Below are positions 1 to 11,246 of a DNA stretch of 64,000 nt, piece after piece. Every line of letters begins with the position of its first letter. Position 1 is the first letter of the stretch. Below the pieces are notes generated by a model that saw only the letters and a program-made list of their open reading frames with translations, did not search any database and was not told where the DNA came from. Origin of the DNA: Hymenopellis radicata (taxonomy: Eukaryota > Basidiomycota > Agaricomycetes > Agaricales > Physalacriaceae); assembly GCA_015501595.1 (NCBI GenBank), contig JADNRX010000038.1, positions 62,001 through 126,000 of the forward strand. The letters run 5' to 3'. The translations under genes were made by a program, and so were the position numbers.

Positions 1-77
1 GAGAGCGTCCTGAGAGGTCGTTTAAACGAGGGTCGAGAGTTCATACGAAGAACTGACCAGTCTGCGAACGTGGAGTG

Positions 78-687
78 CTACATACCCTTGTCAATACCTA
101 ACGAAAAGGACCTGCGCAGTGCGCACCTAGGTGTATTTTCCTTTTTATGGTCTGGCATGACTATCGCGAGCTGTTTTCGGCGCAGATCGGCCTGTTGACG
201 CGCTGAGCCGACGAAGAGGTGAGGCGCGAGTGCACGTATGGCGAGCTCCGTACGGTCAGACATCGAGGTGAGATCTAGAGTAGTGCCTCACGGGAAAGAC
301 ATGGCGCCCTGCTGGACGGCTTTTGGGCGACGATTGTGAATGCCTGGAATAGAAAAGGTTGTCTAGTGAATGGCTTTCAAGTTTCGTCTGTGCAGTTACT
401 TTGAAATTCAACTATATGATATTGATATTGATATTGATCATTGCGATCTTTAGAGGGCTAGAAGCGGTGGGCACGAGGCCGTGGTCGTTCATTCTGAGCG
501 TGGTTTAGAGAAAGACCTGATTGATCTCATGGGAGATGAGAGCAAGGAGAAACGACGGCAAGCTTTCCCGATCAGGGACGGATATCGATAAGGGATCAAC
601 GGACCGTTGGCATACTTCCGGGGCTGCTTCCGGGGAGGCAGGGATTAGCTCACCTGACAACATAGCCTGCACCTCAATGGGACCCAT
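78..687 (-). CDS. possible minus-strand gene running off the left edge
   Basis: Two open stretches on the minus strand (687-505 and 263-78) have protein-like composition. The first begins MGPIEVQAMLSGEL and runs to a possible GT donor near 510; the second contains an ELAIRALAPHLFVGSARQQ stretch. I do not recognise a family and could not join the two with a convincing intron. They lie head-to-head with the kinase gene starting at 845, which would make a divergent pair with about 160 bases between starts. This may equally be chance open frame. Confidence 0.2.
418..441. repeat. short GATATT tandem repeat
   Basis: Three to four copies of a six-base GATATT unit lie in non-coding DNA upstream of the first clear gene. 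It is a simple microsatellite with no evident function. Confidence 0.8.
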
Positions 688-844
688 GACGGGTTAAAGA
701 GTTTTCTACCTACCTATCCATCATCGTCTATCGTCGCCTTCCTGCTTTCGCTCTGGTTCGTCGGGAACTGGTCTACACCTTTCACCCCACTTTTACCAGC
801 GACTCTGACGCGTTCAATAGGAATATATCTGTCATTTCGGGACT

Positions 845-1689
845 ATGGATAAGGATGCCCAACGACTGTCAGAACTCCTCGTTTCCAACCTTTCAAAGTG
901 AATTCTTTCTCCTTTCTTTGTGTCTTGTTGACCCCACCTTCCACAAGCATAGGATCCCCGCAACCCAGCGTCTCCTTGTCGGCATATGTGGCATCCCCGC
1001 CTCTGGGAAGTCGACCTTTGCTGAACTCGTCGAAGAGCGCGTAAATGGCATTCTTAAATCTGACCCGGCGAACGCAGACAGAGCGATACTAGTCGGCATG
1101 GACGGCTTTCACTTCACGCGCGCTCAACTCGACGCCTTTCCCGACCCCAAGTTGGCTCATGATAGAAGAGGGAGTCACTGGACGTTTGATGCGGCTGCTT
1201 ATCTCGCGTTTATGCAGACACTTCGTCTTCCGCTAGGAGAGGACGCAGTGGTGATCACAGCGCCAACTTTCGATCATGCAGTGAAAGACCCGATGCTACA
1301 TGGAGTCTCGATTCATCGGCACCATCGCATAGTTCTCATTGAAGGACTGTATACCTGCTTGAGCGTGGGACACTGGGGCGAGGCGGCGCGCCTGTTGGAT
1401 GAGAAGTGGTATATCCGGGTGGACGCATCGCAAGCGAAGAGACGTTTGGTGAAGAGGCATGTGAAGACGGGGATCACGAAGGATTTGGAGGAGGCACATT
1501 GGCGTGCGGAGTCGAATGACAGGCCTAGTAAGCTTTATATTATGCGTTCACTGTCATGGCCTAACTTGTCTTGTAGATGGCGTTTTCATTCTCGAAAACA
1601 TGGTCGAGCCTACCCAGATAGTAGAGAGCGTTGAGGATCCTGTCTTTACTGTTGGCGATAATGCAGGTGATGACAACACGCAGATGTAA
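845..1689 (+). CDS. P-loop kinase, uridine kinase / YFH7-like
   Basis: Three exons (845-897, 953-1527, 1577-1689) give a protein of about 246 residues. The start at 845 is preferred because splicing the 898-952 intron joins MDKDAQRLSELLV in frame to the kinase core. The Walker A motif GIPASGKST lies near residue 30, followed by the GMDGFHFTRAQLD segment typical of the uridine kinase / phosphoribulokinase-like fold and a RRGSHWTFDA segment seen in fungal YFH7-type and bacterial YggC-type proteins. The predicted role is ATP-dependent phosphorylation of a small metabolite; the substrate cannot be read from sequence. No signal peptide or membrane segment is seen. The reading frame is clean across both introns. 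Family assignment is good; substrate is unknown. Confidence 0.85.
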
Positions 1690-2003
1690 CAGTATTATGT
1701 ATAACTAGATTCTCGTTCATTACATTTGCTACAGGCAAAGTACTTGTGACAAACTTTGACCTATGCCGCGAAGGAGGTTTCACGCCTGTTCTTTTGGAAT
1801 ATCGCCACGTAGGAATATCATGTTGCACGTAGCGTGCTCGTCCTCGAGACTGAGGTCGCCCGGCTATATATAGATTGCGGGGTACCGGTAAACAGGCTTG
1901 TGATAAAATAGCCGGTTTGCTGGCCGATGAGACAGCTCGACTTTACTTTCGACCACCATCATCTCATACAAGACTTGTTACTCTCATTCGAAAAGGTTTT
2001 ATA

Positions 2004-3435
2004 ATGTCAACCGACTTGAGCAAGGCCGTCGGATACGCCACGCCAGATAAGGATGTACGTCTGCTTTCCCCAGTGTTAACGCGACGCATTATTGCTATTC
2101 ATCTTCGCGGATTCTTGCCTTGACCGCTTGCTTTTATCGTGGACGACTTTGCTTTGCTCCCCAGTTGTTGTTGACCACGTCGTTAACATATTACCGTCTT
2201 ACAGGTCTCGTGGAACAAACGGGACCTTCTCACATACGCTGTCGGCGTTGGTGCCAAAGCTGATGACTTCCCATTTGTATACGGTGCGTTGAAAGGCGTC
2301 ATTTTGTCTGTATTCTGCTCATGAGTTGCTGTTGTATAGAGCTTGGTAATCCCGTAACTTCTTGACACCCTCCTAGGCAACTCACCTTGAATTTGGAACC
2401 TAGACTCCAATTTCTCCGCCCTCCCCACATACCCTGTCGTACTCCCGTTGAAGCAGGATGGCCAAGACGTCAACCTCTTCAAAGAGCGCGCATCCGGCAT
2501 TGGAGGTGTTCCGGGTATGCCCAAGTTGGATCCGAATCGGATGGTAAGCATGTTCTTCGGATTCGCCTTTCGACGTGGGTTACTTGATGGCTCTTCACTG
2601 TTGCCTAATGCTAAGGGTGTAATCCATACTATTGCATGCTAATTGACGGTTCCACAGTTACACGGCAGCCAGTCAATTGAGATTCTCAAAAAGCTTCCAC
2701 TCGTTAGCGGGCCCGGTTGGAAGTGGAAATCGCGCTATACGGGCGTGTCGGAGAACAGTGAGCTATTCAACACGTCAGCCCTTTGGTTTATCTAACTTGC
2801 TATCACCTTTCAGAGTCTGGTATAGTGTTGATGCTCGAAAACACTCTTGTGGATTCGCAGGGAGTCCCTTACGCGAAACTTTACTCATCCACATTCAATC
2901 TCGGCGCCAAAGCAACAGGACAGCCCTTTAGTAAATTCATTGCTGGCCCTCCTCAGGCGAAGAAAATCCCCCAACGCGAGCCGGACTGGATCATCAAGGA
3001 CCAGACGAGCCCGAACAAGCAATCATATTTCGCTTGAGTGGCGACTACAATCCGTTACACATTGGTCAGACTCTAATTTACTCTTCTGGATCCTAGGTGA
3101 CTGACCGACGTCGTGCAGATCCGACAATCGGCAAGTCAGCAGGTTTCGGAGGCGTTATTTTGCATGGACTGTCGACATTTGGGTTTGCCGCTCGCGGGCT
3201 GATCAAGGAGGTGGGAGGCAATGATCCGGACGCGCTCAAGTTCTTTGGCGTGCGGTTTACGAGCCCGGTGAAGCCCGGGGATGGACTAGAGACGCGAGTA
3301 TGGGAAGTGGGGACAAGGAACGATGGGACGGTGGAGGTGTGCTTTGAGACGAAGAGCTTGGGAAGTGGGAAGGTTTCGTTGGGAGGTGGGATTGCGTACA
3401 TCAAGAAGGGCAGGAGCAAGGCTGCGAAACTGTAA
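2004..3435 (+). CDS. MaoC-type enoyl-CoA hydratase 2, peroxisomal MFE2-like (one frame break)
   Basis: Seven exons fit: 2004-2054, 2205-2283, 2340-2345, 2404-2543, 2658-2757, 2814-3064 and 3119-3435. The double hot-dog architecture shows YAVGVGAKADDFPFVY near the N-terminus, then the catalytic hydratase-2 motif FRLSGDYNPLHID, then GFGGVILHGLSTFGFAARGL. In fungi this domain hydrates trans-2-enoyl-CoA in peroxisomal beta-oxidation; here it stands alone, without the dehydrogenase domains of full multifunctional enzymes. Exon 3 is only six bases but restores the conserved Tyr-Glu-Leu before the SNFSALPTYPVV segment. The exon lengths sum to one base short of a multiple of three; the frame slips at the C run 3010-3012, immediately before the catalytic motif. 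With one more base there the protein would have about 314 residues. The break may be an assembly error or inactivation. Confidence 0.85.
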
Positions 3436-3581
3436 GGTGCATGTCATGGTATTGGCCCAATTGTAACACTCTGCTCAAATGCATTTTCCATTTAGTCTAT
3501 GCTTGCAACACGTACTAGCAATGGACGCGTTGAACGGAGGGCTCCGTACATTGACATTGGCACACGCATTCCTTTCGATGT

Positions 3582-3998
3582 ATGTACAGACTGAATACTT
3601 ACTGGCCTGACGAGAACAATTTTTTCATCCCGCTCGTCTGGGTGCAAAGGGACGCACATGGCGCGGTAGGAAACGTATCATGGAAGTTGGCAAAAGGCGA
3701 TGTCCAAATCGGGACGCCTAGCTTAAACTTCCAACAACGACGTCGATCTAGTCTCGTTTCCTTCCTACGTGCGGTACCTCCCTCGTATACCGCCCGAGCC
3801 CGCCAAACCACAACGTTTCATGTGATCAGCGTTGTTGCAATTGTATGCGCACTGCCAATCACTACAAGAACCCTGAAACTCATTTTTCCAAATCCAGGCT
3901 TCGTATCCGACATCCGAGGTCCCAGATGCAAGTGTCAAGGAAACGTTCCCATCTATGTCTCTGAATACCTCTGGAGGAAATCTCTCTTAGTGTCATAA
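3582..3998 (+). CDS. open frame of doubtful coding value
   Basis: An open stretch of about 138 codons lies between the hydratase and the next gene. It starts MYRLNTYWPDENNFF and shows no motif, signal peptide or family I know. Part of the opposite strand (3599-3811) is also open, which makes neither reading persuasive. I list it only so that the interval 3436-4189 is not blank. Confidence 0.12.
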   Translation: MYRLNTYWPDENNFFIPLVWVQRDAHGAVGNVSWKLAKGDVQIGTPSLNFQQRRRSSLVSFLRAVPPSYTARARQTTTFHVISVVAIVCALPITTRTLKLIFPNPGFVSDIRGPRCKCQGNVPIYVSEYLWRKSLLVS

Positions 3999-4189
3999 TG
4001 CGGTGCAAGTGAGCGAGTTCCAGCCATCTCTTTTCAAATGAATACTTACTACGTCTGTGTTAGAAAAGCCTCGTCAGCGCACTCATTCAAATTTAAACTT
4101 AAAGCTGTTCGGCGGAAACCCGACCAGGGTCAACAGTATGGGCGCTACTTAAAGCTCTGGTCATTCCGGTGGCGATCACTGTCAGTAAC

Positions 4190-6715
4190 ATGTCTCGAGG
4201 ACAATCCTACTCCCATGTCTCTCGAAAGACCGCGCGCGACAGCGAAGGCTCTATTAGCACGCTCAACGACGATTCCAGGCGGCCCAAGCGCATCGCGTCT
4301 TCATCACAGACGACCCACAATTTGACGCGACTCGTCGCGTTGATTCTCCATCTCCTCGCCCTGATCCTTCACATCGTACTGTTGGGAATATGGTCGAAGC
4401 ACGTCGAGCACAATATCACCGTGCCGCTGGGCGATGCGACGAGCCGGGCGTCGGTGGGAGTCGTTGTCGTATTGCAAGCTTTTGGAATTGTACGTCGTCT
4501 TCCTCATTCGATCATCAATTCCAAGCTCCATTCAACAATTCGCAGCTCTTTTCTACTCTGATGGTCCTGTCAGTCCAGTCACTCAGTGCCAAGACGATAG
4601 TGCAGAAGGACGTCACCATAACCGCTCTTCATGACACGGGGTCAGCATGGTCTGGACTGGGCTCTGCAGCGCTCGCGTTGAGTCGGCAATTTTCGCTGCC
4701 GGCGGCGTGGTGGCCGGTTACGAGTGCATTGCTGTATCTAGGCGGGATTGCTGTCTTTCATATTTCCACGCCTCTCTTTTTAACTTTGAGACGTTCAACG
4801 CTACTACGCCTACGTCGGTTACCACGCATGGACTGCCTGATTATGGCTTGGCTGATAGAAATTTGAGGTGAGCCATCAATGTATGTGGCGTTCAGCTCTG
4901 ACTGTTGCTTTATGTAGTGATTACTTCACGATGTAAGCTCAATGTTCAACAGTCGATGTCAAAGTTGGGGGCAAGCTAATCCCATTGAAGGGAACTAGCA
5001 TCAAAGCGTCCAAGCGACGTTGTCTCTCTGCTGCGCTCATTAAGCCAGGCCACTACACCCGGACTTTCGTTGGCCGACGGAATTCTTTATAGCCTTCCCG
5101 ATGCGAATCGTGGGTCTGGAAACATGAATACCTCTGCAACGTTCTTCAACGTTTCCTGTGGTCTCGCGCCCGATGGTGTAGTGGAGCCCGTAGACGACTC
5201 GGCCTTTGGTGACACCGGTTACAGTGTAAGAGCAGACGGAGACGACCTCATAATCAATGGACTCACTGTGTACTGGATGTGTGAGTGCTCTTGTCATCAG
5301 AAGACTTCTCAGCTGATACAGGCTTCTAGCACCATACAGTCTGAGAACAACACCAGCTTTGACAAAGGGTTTATTCTCTGTTAGTCGCGTATTCATTGTC
5401 TTAACTTCCAACTCTGACGTCGACGTTGGAACGTAGGAAACCATCAACTTTTTCATCGTGGCACCTGATGTTTCACCGTTTGTGGATTCCGCTGGAAAAG
5501 CAGTGTCTATATTTCCTCTAACGAATGGCTCCATAAGCCGTGCGTGACCTTGATTGAGCATTATATTGTATCTGATCCCTCGTACCAGTCGACCGCATCC
5601 AAAACCACATCGAGATCCGGTATAACATCACGGGTTTTCAGATTCTCTCATGCTCCCTCGAACTGCAACCCCGCACGGCTACTATCGATACGCAAACACT
5701 CGTTTTGCGTTCCCTCGATCGACCAACAGTCAAAGACTCGTCGTCTTGGGCGGTGACGCAGCGCACAGGGAACAGAACGCAGTACGATCCTAAGAATGAG
5801 ACGGATGCTCTGCTCTCGCATGTGCGGACCAATATTTGTTGGACACTGGATGTGATGACTAATGCTTGGTTGTACAGTGGACTGACTTTACCAGCTCAAG
5901 TTTCTCCTCGACGCTTCTGTCAGCTTCTCAACATAACAGCAACGGGCAGTTGAGTGATGAATCTTTGGTGTACTATACCCTGACTGAAATGTGCGTTCCA
6001 CCCCACCCACCGCTGGTTCATTCGAGGACTGACAATGACATTCGTCTTCAGATATCTCATGAACTCGCTTAAACTCTATCCGGAAAATAGCAACCAGGGT
6101 GCATTCCGGAATGCGTCCTCGAACGCGACCTTGCACGAGCTGGAGAACGCGATTTCGGGTTTGGTGGCTGGCGCTGTTTGGGCCGGTACGCAGCCACTCT
6201 CCTTTCATGGAGGGAGATGCTAATGGCAATGCTTTTCGTAGATATGAACCTCAAGACGGACAACATCACAGATCAGAACGTACAAGCTTTCAGCCGCGAC
6301 AGAGGTCCGACTACGCAAGTGTTGGCGCAGGCTAGCGTTGATGTCATTTCACAATCCTCTCGTTTGAACGTGCGCCCCCTTCCTTCCCAATCGTCGTTGA
6401 TATTGGTACTAAGTTGTGCTCCTTCATCAGTTGAACCTTTTACCAGTGCGTCCGGTCCTGTATTTTCAATGTTCAGCTTAAACTAACAGATAATAGATAA
6501 TCCTTGGTCTCGTATCCACGATCATGCTCCTTATTCTTGCAGGTGAAATTATATGGGCCGCCCGACAGGCCTCAGAGCTTGATGGTCTGGGTGGGTTGCA
6601 CCTTCTGTGGCTGACGAGCAATAATGCGGATGTGCATCGGACGATGGGCAGTGTCGGGGAGCCTACTATGGCGAATCTCCGGTCGGCGGGTATGGCGAAG
6701 GCATTGGAGCGGTGA
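4190..6715 (+). CDS. large basidiomycete-type membrane protein of unknown function, many introns
   Basis: The start MSRGQSYSHVSRKT leads into a hydrophobic segment (LVALILHLLALILHIVLLGIW), a long N-glycosylation-rich extracellular-looking region, and a final membrane segment (ILGLVSTIMLLILAGE) before the end at 6715. About ten short introns are needed. Segments such as VVSLLRSLSQATTPGLSLAD and ETINFFIVAPDVSPFVDS resemble uncharacterised proteins common in Agaricomycetes. Near the C-terminus a 15-base microexon (TTGAACCTTTTACCA) joins SRLN to ILGLVST. Frame changes without an intron are seen near 4771-4781 and again near 5860-5880; each would be repaired by one base. An in-frame ATG also exists at 4169. 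No function can be assigned; a membrane-anchored surface protein is the inference. Confidence 0.7.
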
Positions 6716-7290
6716 TAAGTGTGTCTGGAAGAGCACCGCGTATTCGTCTTGTGCTTAGGTTGTTTACTTTTAATTAGATTCTAGGTTGATAACCTCGAAC
6801 AGACAACACGCTCTACGCTGCTTTATAGATGTTCCAAAACTGGTATTGGCGTGCTGTGGCCATCAAGGTCGGACAATCAATCTGTCAAGTGATTAGCAAA
6901 TCAGAGGCGCTCCAGATATGGTAGTGCCTCCCATCCCCTTCTATGACTAACGAGCAATAATGAGGATGTGCATCGGACTATGGACAGTGTCGGGAACCTA
7001 CCATGGCCAATCTCCGGTCGGCGGGTATGGCGAAGGCACTGGAGTGGTGATAAGTATGTCCGGAAGAGCACCGCGTATTCGTCTTGTGTTTCCTTTCAAT
7101 TAGGATTCCAGCTTGATAACCCCCGAACAGACAATATCATTTGAGCGCTCTACGCATTGCTTCATAGATCTTCCAAAACTGGTATGGGCGTGCTGTGGCC
7201 ATCGGACAATCAATCTATCAACAGTATTCGCTGCGCGACGAGTGATTAGCAAATCAGAGGAGCTCCAGATATGGTAGTGTATCCCATCCC
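6611..7290 (+). repeat. tandem duplication of the 3' end of the preceding gene
   Basis: A block of about 335 bases, starting in the last exon (6611) and running into the downstream flank, is repeated once directly after itself (second copy from about 6945 to 7290). The copies share long stretches such as CGGTCGGCGGGTATGGCGAA and GAAGAGCACCGCGTATTCGT, with scattered substitutions and small indels. The second copy has a stop (TGAC/TAA context near 6945-6959) in place of the coding frame and is not expected to be translated. Confidence 0.85.
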
Positions 7291-7409
7291 ATCCTCCGGA
7301 ACAGACGCGTGAAGCTTTACCGCTGACGCATCCGTGATCTATCCCGGGCCCACTATCCATATTAGTACCTCCTCGTCGGCGCCAATCACTGGATGTTAAG
7401 CCAACTATT

Positions 7410-7945
7410 TTCAGTGTAAATTAAGCTGTAAGTATGTAATTTTTTTACAGTAAAATTTTAGTCTTTTTACACTGTAAATTTTTAAGCATTTTCAGTAATT
7501 TCTGTCCTCTTTGGAAATTTTATATAATAATTTCAGCTATCAGTAAAATTTTAGTAAAATGTACCTGTAAAAATATCAAAATTGGATCTGAAACTACTCT
7601 GTAAATAATTTTCATGTTTACAGGGTTTTTTCCAGTGAAAAAAGTTGGCTATGAATCAAGTGAATACACGGAGAAAGTTACCAATATGGCTGGATCGCCA
7701 GTGACTTTAGTTGAAATTGTTACTGATTACAAAAGTTGTAAATGTATGGCAGGACCCGTGTTTATGCTCGTTACAGAAAATGCGGACATAGACCCGGGTA
7801 AAAATAAAATTTCCACGACCGTAGATTTCGACGTTTCGGGTCATTCTGCATCGAAAAGGTCAAAAAAATTTCAAAATTCTGGCCAAATTTGTCCGCATTT
7901 TTTGTAACCACCTCTTCGCACCATAAACACGGGTCCTTGTATGGC
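7410..7945. other. A/T-rich island with a fold-back (inverted repeat) arm pair
   Basis: Composition changes abruptly to A/T-rich between about 7410 and 7910, unlike the balanced surroundings. Short TTACAGT / AGTAAAATTTTAGT words recur in 7430-7570. Arms at 7743-7787 and 7891-7945 are inverted copies: GGACCCGTGTTTATG matches exactly and TTACAgAAAATGCGGAC matches at all but one base, separated within each arm by unequal linkers. A 97-codon open frame (7614-7907, starting MFTGFFPVKKVGYESSEY) lies mostly inside, but it resembles nothing I know. It may be an insertion such as a miniature inverted-repeat element, though no terminal repeats or target duplication were found. Confidence 0.6.
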
Positions 7946-8260
7946 GGTCTGCGGCTGTTTTTGCCCTCGCTTTGCTTGAGAAAGGTTCAAATTGTTGCCC
8001 TGCGTAGGTACCTAAGGTAGCTATGCCACATCGAAGGAGTGCAACGGAGTGACCCTTCAAAGCTTCATTACGGGAGTGTTGGCAGGTTTGAAGGCAATCA
8101 TTGTACTGCCTCCGAGTGGTCTCTTTGCTGCCTCTCGCGTGTTACATCACGCCGCACCCAAAAAGGGCTGTAATGTCCTTGGACCCATTTACGCGCTTCA
8201 TGCAGTACATAAAGCCAACACAGTACCGTCTCATCTTCCGTCATCATCTCCTACCATACC

Positions 8261-8927
8261 ATGACTACTTTCCTCGAGCGAATCCTACTCTTCACCATCT
8301 ACCCCGATGTTCAACGGGCACTTCAGGACGCGGATGATGTTCCTCGCTTTATGCGCAAGACGAGCGAGAGTCGTAATATCACCTTGCTCATCGTGAGTGC
8401 CCGCCGAGATCACTGTGTTGTATAACTCACTGGCGACGCGTAGGAATGCACCTTCCTTGGGTAACACTCTACCGCTCTCCGTCCCACAAATGAAAACCGA
8501 CATGATCATCGCATAGCTCATACCTCCAAGCCGGTCGGGGTCGGGACGCGGCGTGTGCTACGGCTCTCTTGCTCTTGACTATCCACATAGCCTTTCTATA
8601 CAACACCATGAGTCCGAACGTATTTCCGGGTGCGCGATATCATCAATCACCCAACTCACTAATTCACTTCGACAACAGGAACGCGTCAAGTCCATCGGTC
8701 CAGTGACTTTCACATTCTTCCAAACTATCCCGAATGTTTTCGTCTGGCTCCTCGCGGTCCAGGAGATCATCCGAAGCGCGCCAAACGCGGGAGTAGGCGT
8801 TGTGTTCGCCTTGCTCGCATGTACTCCGTTGGGATATCACGTCGTATGGTTCGAAGTCATGGCGTATAGTATGCGGAATAGTGTTGATACTGAGGAGCAA
8901 TCGTCATCTGGAAGCATAGAGTGTTGA
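8261..8927 (+). CDS. small membrane protein, paralogue A
   Basis: Four exons fit (8261-8392, 8444-8460, 8517-8619, 8679-8927) and give about 166 residues. The protein begins MTTFLERILLFTIYPDVQRAL and has hydrophobic segments around LLLLTIHIAFLYN and TFTFFQTIPNVFVWLL. The intron 8461-8516 removes several stops that would otherwise break the frame. The same exon structure and about two thirds of residues are shared with the gene at 10404, so the two are recent paralogues. I do not recognise a characterised family. Membrane location is inferred from hydrophobicity only. The donor of the third intron could also lie a few bases further on. Confidence 0.65.
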
Positions 8928-10403
8928 GTATTGCTCGGGGAGCTATGATGGACAGAGCAATGTGTGCGGATGCATGTAGAGCAAAATGTTGTATTGTGCA
9001 TTGAACGAGTAGTCCGTGAATGTATGTTCTGTATCCCTGCTTAAGCGACGAAGAACCGCTGAGGAAACAAATTAGGACGCACTACTGTCAGGGTTCACGT
9101 AGCTCCCATCCACCGTCCTACAGCATTCTAACTCAGACATCTCTGACAATACCCTCTGACAGTACGTCGGTGGAAGCATTTCGTCATGTTGTGATCTTGT
9201 CAAATGGGTATCAACTCGGGGTTCGTTTGTCGTGCATCGCCAAACCGGACACCAGAAGGAGCGTTTGACGCTGCTGACAATTTGATGATGAGGATCAAAC
9301 AGATTGAAAGGGCGCGATTTACGACTCAGGAGCTTACCAACCGAGTTTCTTTGTCACCCCATTGACGGTGTTGGCGCCACGGTCAAGGCGCGGCGCATCT
9401 TTGGAAAATTCGAATCGGAGATATCAGCGGAGTCCCATGACGCATACAGGTGCCTAGGCTGTAGGACTGCTTCTTCCTGAATATCTGTAGAAAACAAGAT
9501 AAGACTGTATGGATTCATGGAGCATACTACCTCAGTCATCCTCTTGATTCTCAAGAGAATGGTGAGCAGGCCGTTGAAGAAAGCCCATTTGAGACTCTAC
9601 ATTGTAGCTCCGTCTGATCTGTTAACGCTATTAGCTTGAAGAAAGAAACAATGGCAGAGGTTACTACGCATGAGCAGGCCAGCGGCTTGGATATAAAGAG
9701 CGCGTCGTAACTGTCAATATTGACGAGGACCTGGAGGATGCCCAAATATGGAGCTCTCTTTCCTCGGGTTGACGATCTAAACGGCAAAGGCCAAGCATCA
9801 TGCATACGTACGGACCGGGAAAGTAAGAAGACACGTACTCCGATAATGCGTCTCCGTCCGACGATATGTAAATTATCAACGCTAACATCTAGGAGGTGGT
9901 CCATATATGGCATGCCTTCTGGTTACAGCACCGTATTCCCGTGGTCTGCTCGCCATATGCGTACCGCCTCCTCAGGCCCACGCACATCGCGCTATAGTTG
10001 CTCGCCCCAGACAAGGAACCTCGATCGGGATTGTGCGCCCACAGTTCAACACAGTTGAAATAGAAATTGAATTCAAATTAACTCTTCGAAGATGAGAAAT
10101 ACCACTCAACGAAGTACGGGTTTCTGGAGAAAATCCTGGCATTGCTGCGAGAAAGTAAAGAGGTGTCTGTCGGTGAAGGCGGACATACTCGTGACGACAT
10201 GCTGGTTTAAGCACGGGCAACGGTAAGTGACAGGTGCACCGCTCTGACTACAGCTAGCCCAATATGGGTCGCCTCCCACAGCGGATCTGGTTCTCCGGTA
10301 TAGTGCCACAGGCGAACCCTGAGGATTCGGCTTTCGACAACCACATAAATGTCGCTGGTAGGCACTTCGGAGCACAATCCACTTCTCCCAATCCTCCAAA
10401 ACA
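8928..10403. other. spacer between the two paralogues, no recognised gene
   Basis: Several short open stretches occur on both strands (for example 9551-9913 minus, 9720-10058 plus), but they overlap one another, carry no recognisable motif and show no consistent splice joining. I see no RNA gene and no terminal repeats. The interval could contain decayed coding sequence. Confidence 0.4.
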
Positions 10404-11086
10404 ATGGCTACCTTCTTACGAGAGTTCCTCGCGGGCCTCGTCTCTGCCACCATCTATCACGAAGTACAACGCGCACTAGAGCACGCGGAGGATGTTCCCC
10501 AGTTCATGAAGAAGATGAGCGATAGTCGTAACATCACTTTGCTCATCGTGAGTGGAACGCTGTAATCGTATGCTTCCAAGCTCACCTTACGACGCGTAGC
10601 AATGCACCTTTCTTGGGTATCTCCTTCTACGTTCCTCCATGCCGCACGACGACCAATCCAACGCATCTAGCGCATATCTCCAAGCTGGCCGTGCTCAGGA
10701 CGCAGCATGCGCCACGGGCCTGCTGCTCCTGACTATACACGTCTCATTTCTGTACAACAACATGAGTCCGGAGGTCTTTCATGTGGGTGATATAGGTGTT
10801 CCATACCATGCCTACTAACAGGTTTGCTCCATATCAGGACCGCATCACAGCTATCGGTCCAGCCGTATTTACGTTCTTCCAAACGATCCCAAATGTGCTT
10901 GTGTGGATGCTAGTCGTCCTAGAGGTTATTCGGAGTGCACCGAACGCGGGTGCCGGCGTTGTCTTTGCCTTGCTACCGTGTGCTCCCCTTGCATATCACG
11001 TCGGATGGGAGCTGATGGTGTATATGAAGAAGGGGAACGGATCCTCGTCCAATTTGAATGAAACCGTCGACGATAGTATTGTGTAG
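10404..11086 (+). CDS. small membrane protein, paralogue B
   Basis: Exons 10404-10547, 10600-10616, 10671-10773 (or 10782) and 10838-11086 give about 170 residues. The start MATFLREFLAGLVSATIYHEV aligns with paralogue A after a four-residue extension, and the second and fourth exons have exactly the same lengths (17 and 249 bases). Hydrophobic segments are conserved (GLLLLTIHVSFLYNN, VFTFFQTIPNVLVWMLVVLE). The intron at 10617-10670 is 54 bases long, a multiple of three, and has no in-frame stop, so retention would add 18 residues; the matching intron in paralogue A contains stops. Function unknown. Confidence 0.68.
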
Positions 11087-11194
11087 TACGACGTTTTGGG
11101 TTGGACGATGGCCGGGCGAAATTCCAAAGTAGACTGATAAGGGATGGAGCTGGTTTTGCATTTCGTTATTAGTATATGTAGACTAGGATATACC

Positions 11195-11246
11195 AGTTGA
11201 AACTTGGCTCTGTATAATTTAGTTGAAACTTGACTCTGTATAATTT
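11195..11246. repeat. 26-base tandem duplication
   Basis: Two adjacent copies of a 26-base unit beginning AGTTGAAACTTG and ending CTGTATAATTT lie just downstream of paralogue B; they differ at one base. The rest of 11087-11809 holds no gene that I can support. Confidence 0.85.

Noticed and set aside
7410..7945. Helitron or CRISPR-like interpretation of the A/T-rich island
   Set aside because: There is no CTRR-type 3' hairpin end, no Rep/helicase coding and no regularly spaced identical repeats.
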